Source of the DNA: Pseudomonadota bacterium
GTDB taxonomy: Bacteria > Myxococcota_A > UBA9042 > GCA-2863065
DNA length: 64,000 nucleotides
Direction: 5' to 3'
Assembly: GCA_005776725.1 (NCBI GenBank)
Contig: SXOO01000217.1
Span: forward strand, 1 to 64,000
Shown here: positions 1-8,083 of the stretch, piece by piece
Layout: each line of letters starts with the position of its first letter
Position numbering within the stretch: position 1 is the first letter of the stretch
Made by a program: the position numbers and the translations under genes
Notes under the pieces: model-generated
What the model was told of the DNA's origin: nothing
Database searches by the model: none
Seen by the model: the letters and a program-made list of their open reading frames with translations, nothing else

Positions 1-77
1 ACGGCCTCGAGGCCCTCGAGGACCTTGATGCTCGAGCCATCGTAGTCGGGGGAATTCAGGGCGGGTGCGGTGCTCAA
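1..77 (-). CDS. gyrB: DNA gyrase subunit B, N-terminal fragment (runs off left edge)
   Basis: Only about 25 codons are in the window. Reading the minus strand from a TTG at 77-75 gives MSTAPALNSPDYDG followed by SSIKVLEGLEAV, the stretch just before the ATP-binding GHKL region at the start of GyrB. A GGAG Shine-Dalgarno lies 6 nt upstream of the TTG, which supports this start. Full-length GyrB is the ATPase subunit of the type II topoisomerase that supercoils DNA. ParE begins in a related way and cannot be fully excluded from 25 residues, but the KVLEGLEAV wording favours GyrB. It is too short and too far off-edge to appear in the ORF track. Confidence 0.72.
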   Translation of the reverse strand, partial: MSTAPALNSPDYDGSSIKVLEGLEA

Positions 78-145
78 CGCGAACTCCGGGGGCGGACGGG
101 TCGCGGATGATGGCCTCTAGGTCCCCGCCGGTCAAGGACTCATGA

Positions 146-157
146 GAACACGTGTTC
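146..157. promoter_or_regulatory. Perfect 12-bp palindrome GAACACGTGTTC, possible LexA-type box
   Basis: The 12-bp perfect palindrome has GAAC-N4-GTTC geometry, the form of Gram-positive-type LexA/DinR operators. With its flanks (…GTTCAGC) it also resembles the Myxococcus LexA motif as I recall it. It overlaps the stop codon of the lipoprotein gene and lies about 70 bp upstream of the gyrB start, so it could act on gyrB. A chance palindrome is possible. Confidence 0.3.
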
Positions 158-2768
158 AGCGGGTTGGATGCGTGAGCGTAAGCCGTGCGAGCTGAGCGCC
201 ACCGGGGATCCACGGCAGGTAGACGCGCTGGGGGTGGTCGGGGTCCACGAAGACCGACTCGTGGTCGGGGGCGCCCTTCGGGAGCTCCACCCGATAGAGC
301 CCAACGGGCACGTTGAGCGACTCGGCCTGGAAGAGCTGGGAGACGGTGAGGCCGTCGTCCCGATAGACCACGTCCGGCTCCAGCCGCGCGAGGTCGAAGA
401 CCGCGATCCCCATCAGCTCGGGCGGCGACGTGGTGCTCTCGGGCACGGCGTACAGCCACCCGTCGCGCACCGCGAGCCCCTGGAGCTGACGGAGCCCGGA
501 CCAGAGCGAGTACCGCGTGCGCGCGGCGAGCTCGGGTCCGGTGGGCCCGATGGGGATCCGGATGGCGTTGGCGCCGCTCGAGACCCACAGCGCGCCGTCG
601 TGAACGGCCAGCGCGTCCAGGTAGCCGAACGCCTCCGAGGTGTCGAAGAAGTCGAGCGGCTCCAGCGTCTCCGCGCTGGCCGCGGCGATCCCGGTTCGTG
701 CGGTTGGCGTGCCCTGCTGCGCCGAGTCGAGGAACGCGACGTACAGGCGGTCGGCGTGCCCGCCTACGCCCCCAGCGTGGTCGAAGGGGGCTCCGGGCCC
801 GGGATCCCTGGGCTCCCCCAGAGGTGCGAAGCTGGCGTCGTATCGAAACAGCCGCGGGCCCACGCCGGTCACATTGGCCGTGCAGTACCAAGAGCCCAGG
901 TGGCTCACGCCGCCTTGATAGGCTCCCGGTGGCGTGCCGAGGACTACCGGCGCCTCTTCCTCGAAGGGCAGGGCCCTCGGGGGAGCGATCATCAGTGGCG
1001 CCAGGGGCACGATGAGGCCCCCCAGCACCGCGCGTGCGTTCAGGGGGCCCGGCGCCACCGCGCGCACGCGCCCGTCGCGGTCCACCAGCGCGTTGCTCAC
1101 CTCGAAGCGCAGCCTCGGGTGAACGACTTGCTGCGGTCCGGTCGGCGTCCCCGGTGCGGGTGGCGCGGGTGCGAGGTCGCTACGCGGCTCCGCGCAGTCC
1201 AAGGAAGCTGGGCGCTCTGACGGGGGGGGGGACGCGGTGGTGGCGCCGGTCCGCACGAGGCGCAGCGTGGCTTCGTCGCCGACGTGAAGGCCGCCGTCGT
1301 CGTCGCTTGGGGTGGTGGCGACGACGGGCTCCCCGCGTGGGTTCACGAGCTCCAGGGTCAGCTCGCCCTCCGGCGCGGTCTCGAGATCGGTCACGAGCTG
1401 CCCGATCGACACCTCGAAAGCGCCCCCGAGGCACACCCGCACGCGTCCGTCGATCAGCACCTCGGCGCTCGCCGGTGGGCACCCGGCGTTGGCTGCGTCG
1501 GCGAGGCTCGGTGTGATCCGGACGACCTGTTCGAGGGCGTCCGCTTGGCCGGCGAGGAGGTGGGTGACGTCGAGCCGGTCGTGCGGCTCGAAGGCGTCGA
1601 TGATCACGGTCCCGCAACGCGCTGTGATCACGAACCAGTCGGCGCCAACGGAGCCCCGGAGGCGATCGCCGTCGCCGCCCTCCAGGGTCCCAGCGCCCTC
1701 GATGAGCTCGGCCTCGCTGGGGTCTCCGACGTGACGCGAGTGGCCCAGCCACTTCCCCACGAGGTAGCGGTCGACACGGCGCCGGTCGCCGTCTGACAGC
1801 GCCCCTGCGTGAACGATGACCTCTCCGACATCGCCGGTGAAGCCCCGGTCGCTCGAGGCGTCGCTGTCGCCTAGCGTGACGAAGCCGTCGACGGCCTCGG
1901 GCGGGAAGGGCAGGGCGTTGGCGACCTCGCCGTTGATCGTCAGCTCGTGCCACTCGCCCGTCCAGCGCCCGGTGACGACGGTCCAGCCCGTGTGCGGCGC
2001 CCGCCGCGTGACCCACTCGGTGGGGGCCCCTTGTCGGAACGCGCGGCTCGCCGGTCGACCGGCCAACACGAAGACCCCGGTCCGTCCGCCTTGTGCGGCT
2101 ACGACGCTCATTGGGGCGCCCGGTCCGTCAGAGGTGGGCTCGGGGATCCGCAGGGCCACCGAGTAGCTGAACGGCCCCTGGGGCACCTTCGCCAGCGTGG
2201 AGAACCGCGTGGTGCCCAGGAAACGCACGGCGGTGGGCGCGGCCGGGAGGCCGGTGGCGGCCCGGAGCGCTCCTTGCCCGTTGGCGGCGTCGGCCGAGCC
2301 CAGCGCGGACTGCCACCGGGCGACCTCTCCACCCTCACGGGCCTCGCCTCCCTCGCGATCGAGGAGGGGCTCGCGCGTGGCGTCGAACCAGGCCACGGTT
2401 CCCGGGAGCGTGGCCGGCGGCGGTGGCGCCACGTGCACCACCACCCTGAGCGAGTCGCCGCCCGTGCGCACCACGAAGGCGTCGTCCACGGCGGCCTGCG
2501 TTGACGGCGCGCGATAGACCACGAGCCCCGCGAGCGTCGTAGCGGCGCCGTGGAGCGGAGGCACCTCGAGCTCCGCGGGACCCGCGAGGTGCAGCGTCAC
2601 GGGCTCGGCCGAGACCGCGTGGAGCTCCAGGTCGCCCTCGATCGGCGGCGAGTCCGCGTCAGGCGTGAGCGGCGGCGAGGGCGCGAAGGGCACCGTGCCG
2701 GGCGTGGAGGAGTCGCAGGCCGGGACGAGGCCGACGAACAGCAGCAGGAGCGTGAAGTGAGGCGACAT
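156..2768 (-). CDS. Large secreted lipoprotein with LamG-like and RTX-target-like segments
   Basis: The ORF track extends this frame to 4487, but everything upstream of 2768 is antisense to the next gene. The ATG at 2768 begins a lipoprotein signal (MSPHFTLLLLFVGLVPAC, Cys18), giving 870 aa. After a Pro/Asp-rich linker, residues of roughly 125-335 look like a concanavalin/LamG-type beta-sandwich (AWFDATREPLL, then a DGFVTLGDSD stretch). Next comes GGDGDRLRGSVGADWFV plus a DAFEPHDRLDV segment, resembling type I secretion C-terminal-target sequences but placed in mid-protein. The last 300 residues have propeller-like repeats. The role is unknown; cell-surface display is inferred. It is divergent from the Cys-rich gene across 100 bp. 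Confidence 0.7.
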   Translation of the reverse strand: MSPHFTLLLLFVGLVPACDSSTPGTVPFAPSPPLTPDADSPPIEGDLELHAVSAEPVTLHLAGPAELEVPPLHGAATTLAGLVVYRAPSTQAAVDDAFVVRTGGDSLRVVVHVAPPPPATLPGTVAWFDATREPLLDREGGEAREGGEVARWQSALGSADAANGQGALRAATGLPAAPTAVRFLGTTRFSTLAKVPQGPFSYSVALRIPEPTSDGPGAPMSVVAAQGGRTGVFVLAGRPASRAFRQGAPTEWVTRRAPHTGWTVVTGRWTGEWHELTINGEVANALPFPPEAVDGFVTLGDSDASSDRGFTGDVGEVIVHAGALSDGDRRRVDRYLVGKWLGHSRHVGDPSEAELIEGAGTLEGGDGDRLRGSVGADWFVITARCGTVIIDAFEPHDRLDVTHLLAGQADALEQVVRITPSLADAANAGCPPASAEVLIDGRVRVCLGGAFEVSIGQLVTDLETAPEGELTLELVNPRGEPVVATTPSDDDGGLHVGDEATLRLVRTGATTASPPPSERPASLDCAEPRSDLAPAPPAPGTPTGPQQVVHPRLRFEVSNALVDRDGRVRAVAPGPLNARAVLGGLIVPLAPLMIAPPRALPFEEEAPVVLGTPPGAYQGGVSHLGSWYCTANVTGVGPRLFRYDASFAPLGEPRDPGPGAPFDHAGGVGGHADRLYVAFLDSAQQGTPTARTGIAAASAETLEPLDFFDTSEAFGYLDALAVHDGALWVSSGANAIRIPIGPTGPELAARTRYSLWSGLRQLQGLAVRDGWLYAVPESTTSPPELMGIAVFDLARLEPDVVYRDDGLTVSQLFQAESLNVPVGLYRVELPKGAPDHESVFVDPDHPQRVYLPWIPGGAQLARLTLTHPTR

Positions 2769-2868
2769 TGGGTGGTGCTCGAAGGTTGCCGCTCGCTGTC
2801 GCAGTGATCGGCGGGGAATCTGCCCTTCCTCTTGCGCCGCCGGAGCCGCCAATGCAAGCCTTGCGGCC

Positions 2869-5163
2869 ATGAACACCGTCTCGTGGTCCTCGCGCGTCTC
2901 GCCTTTCGAGGTTCCTCCCAGCGCGCCTCCCGCCGTCGGCTGCCCTCCCGTCCGCAGAAACACGGCGGGCATACAGTCCCTGATCTGCGCCGCGCTGCTC
3001 GCCACCACCGCCGCCTGCCAGACGAGCCGGTCGGGTGACTCCGACTCGGCCGGATCGAGCGATGCGTTCGGCGTTTCGGACGGTGTGGTCTTCCTGAGCC
3101 CCGACACTGCGTGCTGCGACCTCGGTACGCCCTTCGAAGGGCAAGACACCGCGTCTCTCGACCCCGATACCAGCCCCCCGATCGGGTGTGCGGACGACGA
3201 CGACTGCGGCACGGAGAACCCCTGCGTCGTGAGCGTCTGCGGCGTCGGAGGCACCTGCTCCGTCACGGCGCTGCTCGGAAAACCCTGTGATGACGCCAAC
3301 GTCTGCACCACCGGAGACGCCTGCGACGCCGAGGGCCGGTGCGCGGGCGGCGCCTCGGTGCTCGAGGAGTCGACCCCGTGCGTCACCTGTACGTGCCACC
3401 CGGTTACCGGCGTCGCGTGCGATCCGACGCCCAGCGGCGAGGAGTGCGACGACGGGCACTGCTGCACCACCAACGATCGGTGCGTGGTGTGCGACGGCGA
3501 CGCCGACTGCAACGAGCTGGGGCGTGCCTGCCGCGGCGCCGCCACGGCGTGCTCCGACCTGGACCCGTGCACCCTGGATGCCTGCGCGTGCGACGCCGAC
3601 GACCAGCCCGTCTGCAGCGCGCCGCCGGCCGTTGACGGGGCCCCGTGCGAGGCCGACGCCTTGTTGTGTACCACCGGCGACAGCTGCCTGGATGGCGTCT
3701 GCGTCGCTGGCCCCTCAGTGCCGCTGGACGACGGCGACCCGTGCACCCAGGACCTGTGTGTGAAGGGGGAGGTGGTCCACCAGCCGCTGAACGCGGGGCA
3801 GTGCGACGACGGCAACGAGTGCACCACCGCCGACCACTGCGCGCTCGGCACCTGCGTGGGCGGCCCCCCGGTGTCTTGCGTGGTGCCCGAGTGCGCGGGT
3901 TCCGCTTCCTGCGTGAGCGGGCAGGGGTGCGTGACCGCGTGGCTGCCGGAGGGCGCGTCGTGCGCGGGCTCTGCGTTGTGCGCCGCGGCGTTCGCCTGTA
4001 ACGCGGAGCACGTCTGCGCCCCGATCGGACCCAAGACCTGTGACGACGGCGACCTCTGCACAGCCGACGCCTGCGACCCCGAGACGGGTGAGTGCGTCTT
4101 CACGCCGTCCAACGCGGCGTGTGATCCAGGGGTCGCTTGCGTGAACGGGGCGTGCGAGCCCCCGGCGGACGACTGTTCCACCTGCCCCTCGACCTGTCTC
4201 CCGGATGGCACCTGCTGTCCGATCGACGCGTTCTGCCCAACGACCGACACCACGCTCTCGGGCACCCAGAGCTTCTCCGCGGTGTACGTTCCGGTGGGGG
4301 TCACCGTCCGTTGCGTGGGGTCCGCCCCGCTGGTGCTGAATGTCAGCGGCTCCGTGTGGATCGATGGCGTGCTCGCGGCCGACGGTACCAACGCCGGGAC
4401 AGTCTCGGACAGCCTCGTGACCCCAGGCGCCTGCGGCGGCTTCGCCGGGGGAGACGGGTTCCGCGATTGCACGAGCTCCGCCACCACGTTCTGCGAGGCC
4501 TCCGGGGCCGCGGCGTGTCAGGCGCTCATCAGCCCCAAGGAGACCTGGTCCGGCAACGCGTGCACCTACCTCGCGTTCGCGCCCGGTCAGCCGGGTGACG
4601 GCCCGGGCGGTGGTTTCGGGGGCCAGATGGCCCATCCGCTGCACAACGCGGCCCTGGGGCGGCCGGCGGGCGGCGGCGGCGGGTCTTACGCCTCCTCGGG
4701 CGTGGGCGGGACGGGGGGCCAGACCCAGTGCGGCGCGCTCGCGGGGGGCGCGGCGGGGCCTCCTGGCAGTACGGCGAACCTCCTCCAGGGCGGGTCCGGG
4801 GGCGGCGCGGGCGGCATGGCGCGAAACAACGACTGCGGCAGCGGCTGTACGGCCGGGTGCACGGCGTGGGGCGGCGACGGCGGCGCCGGCGGAGGCGTGG
4901 TCCACGTCGTGGCTACGGGGCCGGTCACGGTCAACGGCCTCCTCACTGCGCGAGGAGGCAACGGAGGCAACGGCGGTGGCGCGGTCTGCACTGGGGCCGG
5001 CGGTGGCGGCGCTGGCGGCGTGGTGCGGGTGGTGGCGCCCACGCTGGTGACGCCCGGCCCGGGTCACATCGACGCGGCTGGCGGCAAGGGAGGGACCTCG
5101 TCTTGTGGCCCTGGACAAGGCGCTGGCGGCGCGGGCGGGTCGGGGGTGGTGGTCGCGCCCTGA
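2869..5163 (+). CDS. Exported Cys-rich repeat protein with Gly-rich C-terminal domain
   Basis: 764 aa from the only in-frame ATG. A signal-like stretch (SLICAALLATTAAC) sits unusually far in, at residues of about 39-52, so the true start may be downstream; the only other candidate is a CTG in that stretch. Residues of about 105-445 carry repeated Cys units of the CDDGDLCTADACDPETGEC kind, which are common in Myxococcota surface proteins. The C-terminal third is very Gly-rich (GGGGGSYASSGVGGTGG) with short hydrophobic VVHVVA and VVRVVA strands, resembling myxobacterial Gly-rich adhesin-like domains. Export and a structural or adhesive role are inferred; no catalytic motif is visible. It ends 8 bp from the convergent glycosidase gene. 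Confidence 0.65.
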   Translation: MNTVSWSSRVSPFEVPPSAPPAVGCPPVRRNTAGIQSLICAALLATTAACQTSRSGDSDSAGSSDAFGVSDGVVFLSPDTACCDLGTPFEGQDTASLDPDTSPPIGCADDDDCGTENPCVVSVCGVGGTCSVTALLGKPCDDANVCTTGDACDAEGRCAGGASVLEESTPCVTCTCHPVTGVACDPTPSGEECDDGHCCTTNDRCVVCDGDADCNELGRACRGAATACSDLDPCTLDACACDADDQPVCSAPPAVDGAPCEADALLCTTGDSCLDGVCVAGPSVPLDDGDPCTQDLCVKGEVVHQPLNAGQCDDGNECTTADHCALGTCVGGPPVSCVVPECAGSASCVSGQGCVTAWLPEGASCAGSALCAAAFACNAEHVCAPIGPKTCDDGDLCTADACDPETGECVFTPSNAACDPGVACVNGACEPPADDCSTCPSTCLPDGTCCPIDAFCPTTDTTLSGTQSFSAVYVPVGVTVRCVGSAPLVLNVSGSVWIDGVLAADGTNAGTVSDSLVTPGACGGFAGGDGFRDCTSSATTFCEASGAAACQALISPKETWSGNACTYLAFAPGQPGDGPGGGFGGQMAHPLHNAALGRPAGGGGGSYASSGVGGTGGQTQCGALAGGAAGPPGSTANLLQGGSGGGAGGMARNNDCGSGCTAGCTAWGGDGGAGGGVVHVVATGPVTVNGLLTARGGNGGNGGGAVCTGAGGGGAGGVVRVVAPTLVTPGPGHIDAAGGKGGTSSCGPGQGAGGAGGSGVVVAP

Positions 5164-5171
5164 GAGATCGC

Positions 5172-8000
5172 TTAGCGCTGGCGTCGGCGGCCGAGCCGGA
5201 ACAGACCGCCGATGGCCGCGGCCAGGAGCACCAAGACAGAGTGAGGCGGGGCGCCGACTACGGCTGAGTCCATCGAGCACCCGCCTCCCCCCGGAATGAC
5301 CTCGGTCCTCACGGAGAGATCGCCGGGATCCTGGGTGTCGAATCCAGGGCGCTCGATTGGGTCGGCCGAGTCGGGCGCCGTGAACCACGGGCCCGCGTCG
5401 GGTGCGCCCCCTTCGGCGGGCTCGGCCACGCGGCCGGGCGGCTCGGGATCGTGGGAGTCTGGCCACGCGACACCGGCGTCCGGATCACCCGTGGTGTCGT
5501 GCGCTGCGGTGCCCACGTCCGGCGCGAGGTTCGTATCGGGAGTGGCTGTTACGTCGGGTTCATCGGGCGGCGGTCCGCTGACGTCCTCGGCCGGGCAGCC
5601 CGAGAGCGGCTCGTAGACGCAGCCGACCCCTGGCTCACAGCTGTCTGCCGTACACGGGTCCCCATCCGAACAGCTCTTCGCGGCCCCGTTGGCGCAGCCG
5701 CCCGCGTTGCAGGACTCGCCCGTGGTGCAGGGGTCGCCGTCGTCGCAGCCCGCGCCGTTCGGCTTGGGCGAGCAGGTGTCCGTGACCACGCCGTCCACAC
5801 AGACTAGCGCGCCCGAGCCGGCGCAGCTCCCGGCACCACACGACGTGGCGGTGGAGGTGGCGTCTTCATCGGTGTCACCGTCGCAGTCGTCGTCTACCCC
5901 GTCACACAGGTCCGCGGCCGATGGGCAGCTGACCCCGCCGAGCCGGAGGGTGGAGCCGTACGCCGTGGCCGCCCAGCCGCTCGCGTCCGCGAGCATGCCG
6001 ACGGGGACGAGCGGAGCGAACGCGTCACCCTGGCTGAGGGCGCAGGTGACGCCGGCGGGCTCGCGGCCGCAGATGTCGGCGCGCCCGTCACCGTTGATGT
6101 CTGCGAGCTTGAGGCTCGAGTAATGGCGGAAGTCGTCCCACCCGTCGGACTCGGCGAAGGCGGGTCCCACGATCTTCGCGCCAAAGGCGGACCCGACGTA
6201 GGGAAAGCACGAGACCCCGATGTTGGCCCGCGCGCACAGGTCGGCGTCGCCGTCCCCGTCGAGGTCGCCAAAGCGCAGCGAGGTGGCGTTGGCGAGGTCG
6301 CTCCAGCCGCTGTCGTCGGTGAACCCCGGGCCGGCGAAGACCGGTCCGAAACCCGAGCCGGTCGAGAGCGCGCACGCCACGCCGCTGGCCAGCCTCACAC
6401 ACGCGTCTGCTCGGCCGTCGTTGTTGAGATCGGGCATCCGAAAGGAGCCCCAGTAGGCGACGTCCGAGAGGCCCGACCACGCTGGGCCGGCGAGCTCCGG
6501 CCCGAAGCCGCTCCCCGTGGAGAGGGAACACACCAGCCCAGAGGCGCCGAGGCCGCAGACGTCCGCGCGGCCGTCGCCGCTGATGTCCGCAAACCGAATG
6601 GAGCCGTGACGGTGCGGCTCGGCCCACCCGGCGGCGTCCGACCAGGCCGGCCCATTGAGGAGCGCCGACCCCGCGGTGAGCGACTTACACTGGATGCCGG
6701 CGCCCGCTCGCGCGCAGACGTCCGCGGCGCCGTCCCCGGTGACGTCGGCGAGCCGAATCGTGGAGAAGTACTGCGGCTGACTCCACCCGCTGGCGTCACT
6801 CCAGCCTGGGCCCGTCAACGCAGCGCCGAACCCGGTGCCGGTCGACGGCCAACACGAGACCCCGGAGGCGCTTCGTGCGCAGACGTCGGCCAGGCCGTCG
6901 CCGGTGACGTCGGCCATTCGGATCGTCGCGAAGCGCGACTCCACATCGAAGCCCGCGGCGTCGGACAGATCAGCGATCGGCCACCCGCTGGTGGAGAAGC
7001 CGGTGCCGGACGCGACGTAACACCGGAAGCCCGCCGACGCGCGCGCGCAAAGGTCGGCGCGCCCATCGCCGTTCACGTCGGTGAACTGGCCCTCGTCGAG
7101 GAGGCCGGCCTCCACGATCACCTGGTCCATCCACAGGTCGCAGGAGGCGGGTGCGCCGGACCCGTCGGCGAAGACGGCGAGGTGGTTCGAGACCACGCGC
7201 TCCGAGCCGTCCGAGGGGTCGTTGACCGCCCCCACGCCCTCGAGCGAGAGCGCGCTCGACCCGCCGCCGTCCAGGTTCAGGGCGGTCCAGGCCCCGAGCT
7301 CGACCATGAGCGGGGAGAGCTCCTTGCACGTCATGCCTACGCTGAGGTCAGTGCGCCCATCCACGATGACCAGGAGCAGCTTCTGGCGGTCGCGCGTGAG
7401 GCCCACCACGGTTCGCGGGTGGCGCTCGGGGCAGTGGGAGGGCGCGATCGGGAAGCTGGTGAGCGTCTGCCCGTCCTTGACCAGGATCGGGTAGCCGCCA
7501 ACGGCTTCCTTCATCCAAGCGGAGGGATCGCCGAGCACCGGCTCCTGTAGCGCGATGATCGACCGGTCGGAGCCCAGGGCGACATACCCACGCGACGAGT
7601 TGTCGTTGTGCCAGACGGTGCCGTCCCCCATGGCGAGGCCGCTGGGGTTGTAGTCCGTGTAGGAAAAGAAGTCGCCGTTGATGGCGGCCTGGGCGTCGAC
7701 GAGGTTGCGAAACGAGCTGGTGGTCCGTTTTTTCTCCGTGGACTTCGTCGCTCGCGTCGAGACGCCGCGCGCACACAGATCCACCTCGAGCGCGAAGATC
7801 CGCCACGGAGTGCTCGTGACCCGCTTCAGCAGCCGAACGCCCGGGAACGGGGTGGTCCAGGTGTCGGCCGCGCGCGCGTCCACCGACACACCGGCGAGTA
7901 GGCACAGCGCGGCCAGCCAGAACCGTGCCCCGCGCTGTTGACGTCGGGCGCGCGCGCCGTGGGAGGCGGCAACGGGACCAGGAGGACAAGGCGGCGGCAT
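5172..8000 (-). CDS. Surface-anchored phosphodiester glycosidase (NAGPA) with seven FG-GAP repeats
   Basis: The ORF track starts at a GTG (8018); the ATG at 8000 has a GGAG Shine-Dalgarno 5 nt away and is preferred (942 aa). A signal peptide (FWLAALCLLAGVSVDARA) precedes a domain of about 230 residues with AINGDFFSYTDYNPSG and TALNLDGGGSSALSL, hallmarks of the NAGPA/DUF2233 phosphodiester glycosidase family, known for cleaving sugar-phosphodiester bonds. Seven FG-GAP/VCBS repeats follow (ADVTGDGLADVCARSASG type). Then come a DLCDGVDDDCDG metal-binding-like motif, Cys repeats, a Pro/Asp linker, and a tail with GGGGCS, a hydrophobic helix and RRRQR. The tail resembles a MYXO-CTERM sorting signal. 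Substrate unknown; extracellular cell-wall or polysaccharide processing is inferred. Confidence 0.8.
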   Translation of the reverse strand: MPPPCPPGPVAASHGARARRQQRGARFWLAALCLLAGVSVDARAADTWTTPFPGVRLLKRVTSTPWRIFALEVDLCARGVSTRATKSTEKKRTTSSFRNLVDAQAAINGDFFSYTDYNPSGLAMGDGTVWHNDNSSRGYVALGSDRSIIALQEPVLGDPSAWMKEAVGGYPILVKDGQTLTSFPIAPSHCPERHPRTVVGLTRDRQKLLLVIVDGRTDLSVGMTCKELSPLMVELGAWTALNLDGGGSSALSLEGVGAVNDPSDGSERVVSNHLAVFADGSGAPASCDLWMDQVIVEAGLLDEGQFTDVNGDGRADLCARASAGFRCYVASGTGFSTSGWPIADLSDAAGFDVESRFATIRMADVTGDGLADVCARSASGVSCWPSTGTGFGAALTGPGWSDASGWSQPQYFSTIRLADVTGDGAADVCARAGAGIQCKSLTAGSALLNGPAWSDAAGWAEPHRHGSIRFADISGDGRADVCGLGASGLVCSLSTGSGFGPELAGPAWSGLSDVAYWGSFRMPDLNNDGRADACVRLASGVACALSTGSGFGPVFAGPGFTDDSGWSDLANATSLRFGDLDGDGDADLCARANIGVSCFPYVGSAFGAKIVGPAFAESDGWDDFRHYSSLKLADINGDGRADICGREPAGVTCALSQGDAFAPLVPVGMLADASGWAATAYGSTLRLGGVSCPSAADLCDGVDDDCDGDTDEDATSTATSCGAGSCAGSGALVCVDGVVTDTCSPKPNGAGCDDGDPCTTGESCNAGGCANGAAKSCSDGDPCTADSCEPGVGCVYEPLSGCPAEDVSGPPPDEPDVTATPDTNLAPDVGTAAHDTTGDPDAGVAWPDSHDPEPPGRVAEPAEGGAPDAGPWFTAPDSADPIERPGFDTQDPGDLSVRTEVIPGGGGCSMDSAVVGAPPHSVLVLLAAAIGGLFRLGRRRQR
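5943..7085 (-). repeat. Seven tandem FG-GAP coding repeats of about 160 bp
   Basis: Within the NAGPA-type gene, seven consecutive units of 52-55 codons each contain a D-x-N/T/S-G/N-D-G-x-A-D-x-C calcium-loop motif, an xSGVxC strand and a GxGFG strand. Such units normally fold as an integrin-like beta-propeller. Seven is the classic blade number, which suggests one complete propeller. Confidence 0.8.
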
Positions 8001-8083
8001 CGAGGCTCCACAGGGCACGCGCCGTGGGTTCGGCGCTGGCTCCAGTGAACGTCACTCATTGCGCCGCGCGGATCAAGCCGGTC

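Noticed and set aside
2769-4487. N-terminal 573 residues of the 1443-aa ORF 156..4487
   Set aside because: This is antisense to the Cys-rich gene. The real protein starts with a lipoprotein signal at 2768.
3715-5466. 583-aa minus-strand ORF across two convergent genes
   Set aside because: Arg-rich shadow spanning the ends of two well-supported genes; no start signal or domain.
5943-7085. Periodic repeats considered as a CRISPR or non-coding tandem array
   Set aside because: The repeats are in frame, about 160 bp, degenerate at the DNA level and encode calcium-loop motifs, so they are protein repeats.
6123-7550. 475-aa plus-strand ORF with repeated Val/Arg/Gly sequence
   Set aside because: The repetition is the antisense image of the seven FG-GAP repeats in the glycosidase gene.
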